From contig CM049311.1 of the NCBI GenBank assembly GCA_026874595.1, positions 75,022,953-75,086,952 of the forward strand: a stretch of DNA of 64,000 bases. Direction: 5' to 3'. Source of the DNA: Sipunculus nudus. Its lineage: Eukaryota > Annelida > Sipuncula > Golfingiida > Sipunculidae. A model generated the notes under the pieces. The model was not told the DNA's origin and made no database searches. It saw only the letters and a program-made list of their open reading frames with translations. Numbering within the stretch: position 1 is the first letter of the stretch; each line of letters begins with the position of its first letter. Below are positions 1 through 10,501 of the stretch, piece after piece. Made by a program: the position numbers and the translations under genes.

Positions 1-245
1 CTTTTGTGAGTTACTTCATTTATTACCCTTTTTGCATTTGCTTTGTGTTTTTGCTGTACTCTCTGAGAATGTATTCATGTTATTTTCTGAAGATAACAAG
101 CAAGCTATGCACATGTTTAAGATTTCTGCCAGGCAAAATGTTTAAATGTTTTTTTCTGGCGCATTACATTTAGAACACTATTCAATTTAACAGAAGTAAC
201 TGATCTAATTCATGGTCATTGCAGTAAAATGTTTTAATTATTATT
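1..245. other. No gene recognised at the window's left edge
   Basis: AT-rich sequence before element A1; probably intron of the EEP-like gene whose 5' exons lie upstream. No splice-consistent exon was found. Confidence 0.4.
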
Positions 246-309
246 AGCTCAGCTGACTGAAAATCATCTGAGCTATAGCGATCACTCTTTGTCCGTCGTC
301 CGTCTGTCC

Positions 310-2610
310 GTCCGTTAACCAGGCACATATCGTAACCGCTGAACCTAGAACCTTGTAACTTGGGATTCTGAGAGGTCCATGAAAAATCTCCTTGGAAACC
401 AGAAATTAGGTCTCTGTTACCCATATCCTTCGAGCTATGTGGGCCCCAAAGTACCCCCCACAAAAGTCAAAAATTTCATACAAAAACTTCAATATCTCAT
501 TAACTACTTGACTGATGGTCATGATTTTTGGCATACATATTGATCATGATATGTTCCATCACTTCCTGCAGACTGGTGGCGCCACCTATATTTTTCGATT
601 TTTTACAAATTTTTTTCTCTATTTTTGAGACCTTTAAAAATGTGAACATCTGTTAACAAGGCACAAATCGTAAAGCCTAGACCTAGAATCTTAATTCTTG
701 ATACACTGAGAGGTCCATGAAAAATCTCCTTGGAAACCAGAAATTAGGTCTCTGTTACCCATATCCTTCGAGCTATGGGGCCCCAAAGTACCCCCCAGAA
801 TAGTAAAAAATTTCATACAAAAACTTCAATATCTCAATAACTACAACACTGATGGTCATGATTTTTGGCATACATATTGATCATGAGATGTTCCATAAGT
901 TCCTGCAGACTGGTGGCGCCACCTGTATTTTTCGATTTTTTTTTACAATTTTTTCCTCTATTTTTGAGACGTTTAAAGATGCTGTCATCTGTTAACGTGG
1001 CACAAATCGTAACCGCTGGACCTAGAATCTTCATTCTCGACACACTGAAAAACCTATTAAAAGTCTCCGTGGTAACCATAAATTAGATCTCTGTTACCCA
1101 TATCCTTCGAGCTATGGGGCCCCAAAGTACCCCCCAGAAAAGTCAAAAATTTCATACAAAAACTTCAATATCTCATTAACTACTTGACTGATGGTCATGA
1201 TTTTTGGCATACGTATTGATCATGAGATGTTCCATCACTTCCTGCAGACTGGTGGCGCCACCTGAATTTTTCGATTTTTTACGAATTTAAAAAAGTGAAC
1301 AGCTGTTAACAGGGCACAAATCATAAAGACTGGACCTAGAATCTTCATTCTTGACACACTGAGAGGTCCATAAAAAGTCTGCATGGAAACCTGAAATAAG
1401 GTCTCTGTTACCCATATCCTTTGAGCTATGGGGGGCTCCCAATAACCCCCCAGAATAATGGAAAATTTGATAAAAACAAACTGCAACATCTCAATAACTA
1501 CAACACTGATGGTCATGATTTTTGGCATACATATTGATCAAGAGGTGTTTCATCAGTACCTGCAGACTGGTGGTGCCACCTGTATTTTTTCAAATTTTCA
1601 CAATTTTTTTTTTCTCTAATTTTGAGACCTTTCAGGATGTAGTTATCTGTCAACAGGGTACAAATCGTAAGGACTGGACCTAGAATCTTCATTGTTGACA
1701 CACAGGGAGACCCATGATAAGTCTCCATGGACACCTGAAATTAGGTCTCTGTTACCCAAATCCTTTGAGCTATGGCACTCCAAAGTACAGCTCAGAATAA
1801 TGGAAAATTTGATACAAAAGCTGAAGTATCTGAACAACTAATGCAGAGATCACCATAATTGTTTTCATGGATATTGATCATGGAGTGTTTCATCAGTTTC
1901 TGCAGACTGGTGGCACCACCTGTATTTGTTCGGGTTTTTTTACGAATTTTTTCTCTATTTTTGAGACCTTTAAAGTTATGAACATCTGTTAACAGGGCAC
2001 AAATCATTAAAACTGGACCTAGAACCTTCATTCTTGACACACAGGGAGACCCATGAAAAGTCTCCATGGAAACCTGAAATTAGGTCTATGTTACCCATAT
2101 TCTTTAAGCTGTATGGCTCCAAATTACCCCCCAGAATAATGGAAAATTTGATACAAAAACTGCAGTATCTCAATAACTACAACACTGATGGTCATGATTT
2201 TCGGCATACATATTGATCATGACCTGTTCCATCAGTTTCTGCAGACTGGGTGCGCCACCTCTATTTTTTTCAAATTTTTACGATTTTTTTTCTCATTTTT
2301 TGATACCTTTAAAGATGTGGTTATCTGTCAACAGGGTACAAATCGCAACAACTGGACCTAGAATCTTCATTCTTGTCATGCAAGAAGGCCCATGAAAAGT
2401 GCCTGTGGAAACTTAAAATTAGGTCTCTGTTACCCATATCCTTCAAGCTATAGGACTCCGAAGTATCCCTCAGAATAATGGACAATTTGATACAAAAGCT
2501 GAAGTATCTGAACAACTAATGGGGAGATCACCATGATTCTTTGCATGGATATTGATGTTTGTAAGTGTTTTTATTAGTTTCTGCAGACTGGTGGAGCCAC
2601 CTGTATTTTT
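310..2610 (+). repeat. Tandem array inside A1, seven units of ~340 bp
   Basis: Spacing between successive 'tgttaacagggcacaaatc' sites is about 340, 340, 312, 347, 338 and 340 bp. Units are visibly similar but diverged by substitutions and small indels. Each carries 'gatggtcatgatttttggcat' or close variants. Confidence 0.85.
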
Positions 2611-4221
2611 GTACCCGCCAAAACGAAGTTTTGTGGATACTATGTTTTTGACCGGGTTCCTCCGCCGTTGCCGCGTTCGTTTCCAGAGAGCTCCTCTGGG
2701 ACTTGATTTTATCAGCTTTCCAAGCTCATATCTCGGGAACCGTTTGACTGATCAGGAAATAAAATTTATATTAATGTAGCCCTTGGATAGCTCTATAACT
2801 TACACAAAAAATGGTGGCACCACCTGTAACCATGTTTGCACAGTGTCCATCTGTTCATCTGCCTTTGGTTAAAATCACTCATATCTCTGCAGTGAATTGA
2901 CTAATTCACCTGAAATTCGGCATGCGTATACATCCTGGATAGCTTTCTTGATTTTATGACAGATGGCGCCACCTACATTCTCATTCACGCTGATGACATC
3001 CAAGCTCATATTTCGGGAACCGTTTGACCAATCGGGCCAAAATTTTGCATGTATATAGATCTAACATAGCTCTTTATCATACGCTAAACTGGTGGCGCCA
3101 CCTGCAACCATTTTTGCACAGCGTCTGTCTGTTTGTCTGCCGTGCAATAATGTCACTCATATCTCGGCAGTGGTTTGACATATCTGAGTAAAATTTTGCA
3201 GTTTTATACATCCTGGATAGCTTTCTTGATTTTATGACAGGTGGCACCACCTACATTCACGTTCACGCTGATGACATCCAAGCTCATATCTCGGGAACCG
3301 TTTGACCGATCGGGCCAAAATTTTGCATCTGTATAGATCTAACATCGCTCTTTATCATACACAAAACTGGTGGCACCACCTGCAACCATTTTTGCACAGC
3401 ATCTGTCTGTTTGTCTGCCGTGCAATAAAGTCACTCACATCTTGGCAGTGGTTTAACATATCTGCCTAAAATTTTGCAGTTTTATACATCCTGGATAGCT
3501 TTCTTGATTTTATGACAGGTGGCGCCACCTTTATTCTAGTTAATGCTGCAGACATCCAAGCTCATATCTCGGGAACCATTTGAACGATTGGGCCAAAATT
3601 TTGCATGTGTATAGATCTCACATAGGTCTTTATCATACACAAAACTGGAGGGGCCACCTGCAACCATTTTTGCACATTTTGCACAGCGTCTGTCTGTTGG
3701 TCTGCCGTGGCCTAAAATCACTCGTTTCTCTGTAGTGGTTTGACATAACTGCCTAAAATTTTGCAGGATTATACATCCTGGATAGCTTTCTTGATTTTAT
3801 GACAGGTGGCGCCACCTACATTCTAGTTAACGCTGCACACATCCAAGCTAATATCTCAGGAACCATTGGACTGATTGGGCCAAAATTGTGCTTGTGTTTA
3901 GATCTCACATAGGTCTTTATCATACACAAAACTGCAACCATTTTTGCACAGCGTCTGTCTGTTTGTCTGCTGTGGGCTAAAATCACTCATATCCATGAAG
4001 TGGTTTGACTTTTCTGCCTAAAATTTTGCATATGTATACAACTTGGACAGCTTTCTGGATTTGTGGTAGGTTGCACAACCTACATAAACATTTAGGCTGC
4101 AGACATCCATGCTAATATGCAACATACCTCACTCTGTTTCCCCTTGCCACTCAATCCATGCCTCACTTCACTCTGATTTTGGCAGATACACATAGTCACT
4201 TGTCGGCTACCCGTATTCTAG
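2611..4221 (+). mobile_element. Element B1: Helitron-like repeat with ~278-bp internal units, nested in A1
   Basis: Starts GTACCCGCCAAAAC after the T-run of an A1 unit and ends ...CCGTATTCTAG before TTTTTAAAG, where A1 sequence resumes. 'gacatccaagctcatat' recurs near 2996, 3274, 3550 and 3837 (~278-bp units). The start is repeated inverted near the 3' end (TTTTGGCAGATAC). Confidence 0.75.
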
Positions 4222-4402
4222 TTTTTAAAGTTTACACATTTTTTCTCTATTTTTCAGATATGTAAATACAGACTAAATCTTGGCCTGTTGGTTAATCTGT
4301 TTGATGCTTCAGTTGTATGGGTATCTACCATTCTGATGATAAAATTTCCTTTTGTGAATCTCTTCCCAGTCAGCTGAGCGTCATGACCCATGGGTCGCTT
4401 GT

Positions 4403-5436
4403 ATTATTATTTCAGCCTATTTCCAGTTTAAACATTAGTTTTTTATGATTTCTAGGTAAATTTCATTCTCTGACCAAGACACTAGTAAGTTTTGATACGT
4501 TTTAGGTATATAATATAACAAAGTACATATATTAGAATTTATGAAGAAAAATAAGTTAGGGAAGTTCCTCAGAATGCTTTGATAATAGCATGTTTTGTTT
4601 TTAATCCAAAGTATCTCACAATTTTTAGAAATTTATCAAACCACTTGAGATAATAATGGGATTTTATATTAGTAAATCAAATGATGACGTGCCTATATAG
4701 TATGATGGACAGTTGTATATATAACTGTGTATTCTGGATCTTTCCAGGGGTGTTATTTCTGTATAATTCTTCAGAAACTTTTCTTTCATGAAATTGATAA
4801 CCCCTAGATTGTTTAGTTTATTACATTGGTTTAAGAAAACCATTCCGTCGTAGCTCTGCACAACATTATGATGCCTACATTACCTTCCTAGTAAGCAATG
4901 CTCTATTGACTATAAAATGCACTGAAAAAGATAAAATCTATTTATTTAGATGAATTACTGAATAAATAAAATTTTGTGAAAAAGGTATTCAGTTTTACCT
5001 GGAGTTAAGTAAAACCTTATCAATTTCAGCAGTGATGGACTTGCACGTTTCTTTTTAAGTGTCCACACTTGCACTGGTCTCGTTTAAACACGTGTCATAG
5101 AAATGTCATCAGTAAAGATGCTTAACAACCCAGAAAATACTCAGGAATGATTAATCAACGGACGTTTGAACCCCAAGAATAGTGTTGCATGTCGAAACCA
5201 CAACTTTTTAGACCCACAAAATTATCTGAATCCACAGTATATGCATACTTCTATCACCGTTCACGATTCCACTGTAGTCTTCTTCCCAGATGAAGAATTT
5301 TATTCACAGATTCTAGGCATTCAGCAAAGGCTTGTATTAATCATTGTTATCTACCTTGTAGTACTGTAGAAACTCATAAACTGATTCTGTAAGAAATTGT
5401 CTGCAAAGGTAATGAATTTGTATATTTTGTAACCAG
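4403..5436. other. Intron-like AT-rich sequence
   Basis: No repeat family or exon recognised between element A1 and the GDFN exon; presumably intron of the EEP-like gene. Confidence 0.4.
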
Positions 5437-5622
5437 GTTGCCAGTGCAATGAGAGAGCTTGTGTCGGTGGCAGGGGGCCCTGACCAAGCCTACGTTATGG
5501 CAGGAGACTTCAACTGCTGGCCTGGGACGCCAGTCTACCAGCTGGCCAAGGAGGGCTACCTGAATGATGAGAGTGTGGCAGCACTGCAGGCACAAGCAAA
5601 CATACAGCTGCCTGATGGACAG
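5437..5622 (+). CDS. EEP-like gene, exon with GDFN motif
   Basis: The exon is preceded by 'aaccag' and followed by GTACAC. It encodes 62 codons in phase 0 (VASAMRELV... to ...LPDGQ). GDFN, the conserved metal-binding motif of the family, is at residues 23-26 of the exon. The reading frame is open across the whole exon and base composition is clearly more GC-rich than the flanking intron. Confidence 0.85.
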
Positions 5623-8390
5623 GTACACTTATTTCTGTAATAGAAATAAATCATTAGCAGTTATTAGTAAGAATATCAATTGAAAACATACTGCCATCAG
5701 TGGTGGTTATTATTATTCTTGAAAAGTAATGGTCGTTATGAAATAATGTTAGTTTTGACAACTGTTTTAACTCCTTTAATTTTAATGATATGTTGGTGGT
5801 TACTTTTTAAGTCACCACTGTTTGGTTAACTGTTTCACGTGTCAGACATAATTACAAATTCTTATATTAAAAAATTATATATTTAATTGACCTTTGCTTT
5901 GGTGACTTCAGTGAAAGAAGGATCAATTAAGTACACTTTTAATGGACAAGTTGTGAACTGGCATAGAATCTCGATCCTCAGACTAGGCAATAACACATCT
6001 GATTATTACATGCAGATTTTTGTTGTTATAACATTCTGTACAATTTATTGTATATATTCCATGGTATTATAGAAAAGTATCATGATATTGGTTACTTTTT
6101 AAAATGCTTTATTCAAATTAATGCTACTTCATTTTTTCAGTTACAGTTTATTTAATGGGCATGTGGAATTTTATATATAAGTTTAATGGATATACTTTCA
6201 TATTTTTAAGTGCATTTGGTCTGTGAAATGCTTAACTGAATTTTAACTCCTCATTATGCATTATTATAAGGAATTATTTTAAATACAACAGCAATCTATC
6301 TTTTATTGTAACCCAACTCATCTTTCTGTGGGGATATTGCTGATGTTCATTTGTGAAGAATTGTTTGATTTGTTAACAGCAGGCTTCGCTGGTGAACCTG
6401 TGGTGGAAGGGATTCCAGCACACATCCAGCTCCCTGAAGAGTGCATACAGCACTGTCCTGGTCAGTAACATGTTCATCATTCAAATATATTTTATTTGCA
6501 TCATATAAGTGAGCCAACAAATGTGATACCATAAATCAAGAATAGTATATTAAGGAATGTCCTTAAATAAATGTATGTATTTGTCTTTGTTACCTGTTAG
6601 AGTTACACCTCAGAATTGCACTCACAAGCTTTAGTTATAATATAAGCCTAACAGATAATATAAAAACTAAATGGTACAAGTATGAACCTTGAAAATTGAT
6701 AGGCTCAAGCACCAAGCTGTGCCATCATACTTCAGTATCTGAATCTCATGAACGTTAAACATCAACTATGTAATCAAAATGTTTATGGAGCTTTACTTTA
6801 ATGAACCATTTGTGTTTTTCATTATAATGTTTTTCATAATTAAACGTGTCAAATTTTTCATTTTGGTGCACTTTAACTTTATGTAAATAATATGTGATAA
6901 TTTATTGACAGTCTAAACATTACCTTAAATAAATAAGTCTCTATTTGGAACATATGGTGCCTTGATGATTAAACATGACCTCATGGTTCCATTAGAATTA
7001 ATCTGATTAAATCATATTGTTTATAAGGCCCTGACAGCTAGTCTGGTGTCCTTAAGTTACATATCCTCAAATAGATCTGAGTATTTACCACAGCCTTTAA
7101 ATACAACACAGAATTATACCATTTTAGATGCCCTTAGATTTGTTTTTCATGGTTTTGATTACAATTAAAATTAAAATAGACAACTCATTATTAAACAGTT
7201 ACTGACCTTAATACGAAATGCATTCCTGAACTGGACTTCAGTATGGACAGGAAAGAAGAAATGAACATTGTTACATATACATTAATACTTTAAATACTTA
7301 ATGAGGAGCCATGCAAATGGACCAAGAGTCAGTAATTTGTTGTCTTGCATTTAAACAGACCAGCTTAGCAGTGTGACATGCTGGACGGGGGTAATTTGTA
7401 TAACCATTTTAGGCTTATAAATGAGTGAGGTTTATTTATATAACAGAACTCTCACTGTAGAGGCATCATACTCTTTGTGGAAAAGACTGAGAAGTGAGAC
7501 CAATGCAATAATGTTACATGAGAATATGAAAATTTTTGACAAATACATATTTGTTAAAAGTACAGTGGATTCCCGCCTTGTGACCACCCTACAATTGTGA
7601 CTACTCACACAATTATGACCACTTTCCTTGGTCCCGAATATTTGTTTCAGGTAACTTAGAATTTTACAAATATGACCGCCCGCAAATTGGTCATTCCCAG
7701 GGATGGTTGTAATTGTGGGGGTTCCACTGTACATGTCACATTGTGACAGTCAATGAAATGATAACCACAAGCCTGTTTAAAGCCTTCATTCATTGTTTCT
7801 CCACAATTCTCCACATTCTCTGTTTCAGTGTGACTAATTTCATTTCTGTGAGGCTTCCTTAAGTGAGAACAAACCTTGCCTGAAACTTAAAAATAAATGT
7901 GCCAACTTGTGGTATTAAACAGGGATGTTTAAGATCAGCAAAAATATTTTTTGTGATTGTCTTATGCAGTTATTTTGGATGGATGATCTGGGAATTACCT
8001 TATTATATGAATAATAAAATAGACAGTACAGGTATATATAATTCTGCCAAATATATGCAAGGAAAATGACAAAGGTAAATAGCATGGACAAATGTTAACT
8101 GAGTGAATCAGTGATGAGATTATTTTGTGCATTCTGTGCGGTACATGATTTAATGAACGGTTAATTTGTGTGCCTAGGGCAAGGAGCCAGTGACATCACA
8201 TACACCGACGGGAAATAACAGCGAGGGTCGGTCATTGGACTACATCTGGTTCAACTCTCACAGCCTTGACGTGTCAGGCATACTGGAGACACCACCGCTC
8301 TCCGTGCTGAAGCAGCCAACTGGAGGGATTCCCAGCGTACATTTCCCATCAGACCATCTGTCCCTGAAGGCCGAGCTTGTCTTCAAATGA
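5437..8390 (+). CDS. EEP-fold nuclease/phosphatase, nocturnin/CCR4/Angel-like (3' part of gene)
   Basis: Three phase-0 exons (5437-5622, 6383-6460, 8178-8390) join into a 159-residue C-terminal half of an endonuclease/exonuclease/phosphatase domain. Seen directly: GDFN in the first exon (metal/active-site Asn and Asp region), a SSLKSAYS block in the second, and DYIWF followed by the terminal PSDHLSL motif (catalytic Asp-His pair) in the third, with a TGA stop shortly after. The order GDFN, SAY, DYIW, PSDHLSL is that of nocturnin, CCR4 (CNOT6) and Angel proteins, which remove poly(A) or, for nocturnin, dephosphorylate NADP(H). The DYIWF and PSDHLSL spellings are closest to nocturnin in my recollection, but I cannot separate the subfamilies. 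The N-terminal half, with the catalytic Glu, must lie upstream; the repeats at 246-4402 separate it from these exons. Confidence 0.8.
5623..6382 (+). other. EEP-like gene intron
   Basis: Bounded by the GTACAC donor and the tandem acceptor CAGCAG. AT-rich, with no repeat or additional exon seen. Confidence 0.7.
6383..6460 (+). CDS. EEP-like gene, 26-codon exon with tandem acceptor
   Basis: A short phase-0 exon (ASLVNLWWKGFQ... SSLKSAYSTVL) ends at a GTCAGT donor. It joins neatly to exons on both sides and supplies the conserved L-x-SAY block found between GDFN and DYI in nocturnin/CCR4 proteins. The acceptor is 'aacagcag': use of the upstream AG would start the exon at 6380 and add one Gln without changing frame. 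Confidence 0.8.
6461..8177 (+). other. EEP-like gene intron containing a MITE
   Basis: Bounded by GTCAGT and TGCCTAG. It holds the TA-flanked MITE at 7563-7729 and otherwise unremarkable AT-rich sequence. Confidence 0.7.
7563..7729. mobile_element. Short MITE with CAGTGGA terminal inverted repeats and TA duplication
   Basis: Begins TA-CAGTGGATTCCCGCC and ends GGGGTTCCACTG-TA. The ends are inverted repeats (CAGTGGA plus further CCC similarity) flanked by TA on both sides, as for Tc1/mariner/pogo-derived MITEs. The interior also shows inverted similarity (ACAATTGTGAC near the left end, GTAATTGT near the right). About 167 bp, no coding potential. Confidence 0.7.
8178..8390 (+). CDS. EEP-like gene, terminal coding exon
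   Basis: The acceptor 'tgcctag' is followed by GGC AAG GAG in phase 0. The exon encodes 70 residues and a TGA stop at 8388-8390. It holds DYIWF and, just before the C-terminus, IPSVHFPSDHLSL, the Asp-His catalytic motif that closes EEP domains. A Helitron-like repeat (B2) begins about 120 bases after the stop, so the 3' UTR is either short or contains repeat sequence. Confidence 0.87.
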   Translation, partial: GKEPVTSHTPTGNNSEGRSLDYIWFNSHSLDVSGILETPPLSVLKQPTGGIPSVHFPSDHLSLKAELVFK

Positions 8391-8512
8391 GCAGCGACTG
8401 TTGTTGAGGGTACACTTTTTCATGTCAGCCTCTATTTAACATAAGGGGAGGGACACTTCAGTGATGGCGTTGTGGATTTAATTATTGAATGGTATCAGCA
8501 TGTTGTTTAATT

Positions 8513-9602
8513 ATATCCACCAAAACAAAGTTTTGCGGATACTATGTATTTGACCAGGTTCCGCCGCTGTCATATTTGTTTCTGGAGAACTCCTCTGAGA
8601 CTACTGGACTGATTTCCCGAAACTTACACCAATTATCAGGTCACATGTTAACTAGTGCATAACCAATTGGCATTGACCTCTGACCTTTTTTCTCTGCCAA
8701 GTGTCCATTTGTGCGTTCTTTTTCAACACATAAACCGACATATCTCGGGAACCGTTTGACCGATCAGGAAAAAAAATTGTAAATATGTAGCCCTTGGATA
8801 CCTTTATAACATACACAGAAATGGTGGTGCCACCTGCAACCATGTTTGCACAGTGTCCATCTGTTCATCTGCCTTGGGGTAAAATCACTCATATCTCTGC
8901 AGTGGTTTGATTAATTCACCTGAAATTCGTCATATGTATACATCCTGGATAGCTTTTTTGATTTTATGACAGGTGGCGCCACCAACATTCATGTTCACGC
9001 TGCAGACATCCATGCTTATATCTCTGGACTGGTTCGACATATCTTCCTAAAAATATTGCATGTGTATGGATCTCACGTAGCTCTTTATCATACACAAAAC
9101 TGGTGGCACCACCTGTAACCATTTTTGCACAGCGTCTGTCTGTTTGTCTGCCGTGGGATAAAATCACTCTTATCTCGGTGATGGTTGGACATATCTGCCT
9201 AAAATTTTGCGCGTTTATACATATTGGATAGCTTTCTTGATTTTTCTGGCAGGTGGCGCCACCTACATTTATGTTTACGCTGCAGACATTCAGACTTATA
9301 TCTCAGGACTGATTGGACGTATGCTCCTTCTGTTTGTCTGCTGTGGGGTAATATCACTCATATACATGTAATTGTTTGGCTTATCTGCCTAAAATTTTGC
9401 ATATGTATACAGCTTGGATAGCTTTCTGTATTTTGTGGTAGGTGGCACAACATACATACACATTTCGGCTGCAGACATCCATGATAATATGCAACACACC
9501 TCACTCTATTTCCCCTTGCCACTCAATCCATGCCTCACTTCACCGGTTCCACTCTGATTTAGGTGGATACACGTAGTTCCTTGTCGACTACCCGTATTCT
9601 AG
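8513..9602 (+). mobile_element. Element B2: Helitron-like repeat
   Basis: Starts ATATCCACCAAAACAAAG, ends ...GTATTCTAG then TT. Near the 3' end are the inverted copy of the start (GGTGGATAC) and an imperfect stem (GTAGTT / GACTAC). Internal units carry the palindrome at 8972-8983 and 9252-9263. Confidence 0.75.
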
Positions 9603-9937
9603 TTAATGAATAGTGTTAGCAGATGCATGTAGGTTTGTTCATGGCAATGACATCTTAATTTAATGTTTTATGACTGTTGAGGACGGAGGGGATCAGGACA
9701 CTGTTTGATATAGCTAGTGCAGGTTGCTCATAAATGCCTAAAATAGGGTCAGTTTGTTAAAGTTGGTGTTTTTGAATTCACAGGGAAGCCATAGATATAT
9801 CTGAAATAGGATCAATTTATAAAGATTACCACAGATTAAAAGTACCTTGCACAATGCTGTATTTGCTTATAAAAGATGATGCTTATATTATTACAGCTAG
9901 TTTACTGAAAATGCCAATTATTTAACTTTACCTGGTT
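9603..9937. other. Intergenic sequence between B2 and A4
   Basis: No gene or repeat recognised. Confidence 0.3.
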
Positions 9938-10501
9938 GTTGAAATTAAGTCTCTGTTACCCATATCTTCCTAGCTATGGGGCACAAAAGTACCCCCCCCC
10001 CCCCCCTGTTATAATTAAAAATTTTATACAAAAGCTCCAGTAACTGAATAATTAATGCTTTGATCACCATGATTTCCTGCATGCATTTTGATCATGGAGT
10101 CTTTCATCAGATCCTGCAGACTGGTGGCGCCACCTGTATTTTTTTCAAATTTTTACATATATTTTCTATATTATTGAGATCTTCAAAGGAAGCAGTTTTC
10201 TGTTAACAGGGCACATATTGTAACCTTTAGATGTAGAATCTCCTAGCTTGACATCGAGGGAGGTCCTGGGCAAATCTCCTTTGAAACCTGAAATTAGGTC
10301 AAAGTGACTTAATTTGCTAGATATGTGAAAGAACATGAGTTTAACACTCTGTTAGTCAGATGGGCACAAATTGTAGCAGCTGGATGTAGAATAAGGTCAC
10401 ACCTTTATCCAAGGTCTATTGGCATATCTTTTGGAGTCATTTTACCCATTGTTCAAGGTTCCTTGAATTCAGCTGAGTGTCATTGCCCATGGGCCACTTG
10501 T
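9938..10501 (+). mobile_element. Element A4: 5'-truncated A-family copy
   Basis: Begins mid-unit ('gttgaaattaagtctctgttaccc'), includes one palindrome GGTGGCGCCACC at 10123-10134, and ends with AGCTGAG, GCCCATGGGC and CACTTGT, the family 3' terminus. A run of C lies near 9992-10006. Confidence 0.7.

Larger units (their letters stand above)
246..4402 (+). mobile_element. Element A1: Helitron-like repeat with seven ~340-bp internal units and nested B1
   Basis: The 5' end is an imperfect hairpin (AGCTCAGCTGA / TCATCTGAGCT). The 3' end has CAGCTGAG, an inverted form of the 5' terminus, then the perfect palindrome GACCCATGGGTC (4385-4396) and CTTGT. Units starting near 310, 650, 989, 1300, 1648, 1985 and 2326 each contain 'ctgttaacagggcacaaatcgtaa' and end with a GGTGGCGCCACC palindrome or variant followed by a T-run. 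B1 interrupts the last unit. No transposase reading frame is visible; short minus-strand ORFs recur only because the units repeat. Confidence 0.75.

Noticed and set aside
834-2173. Recurring minus-strand ORFs with MKILGP-like peptides in the A1 array
   Set aside because: They recur because the DNA unit recurs. The ~340-bp period is not kept as a multiple of three, frames break at different points in each unit, and there is no splice or start context; a coding origin is not supported.
5166-5369. 67-codon ORF just upstream of the EEP exon as a possible extra exon
   Set aside because: Phase and family alignment do not support it; the region before GDFN in nocturnin/CCR4 proteins has no resemblance to it.
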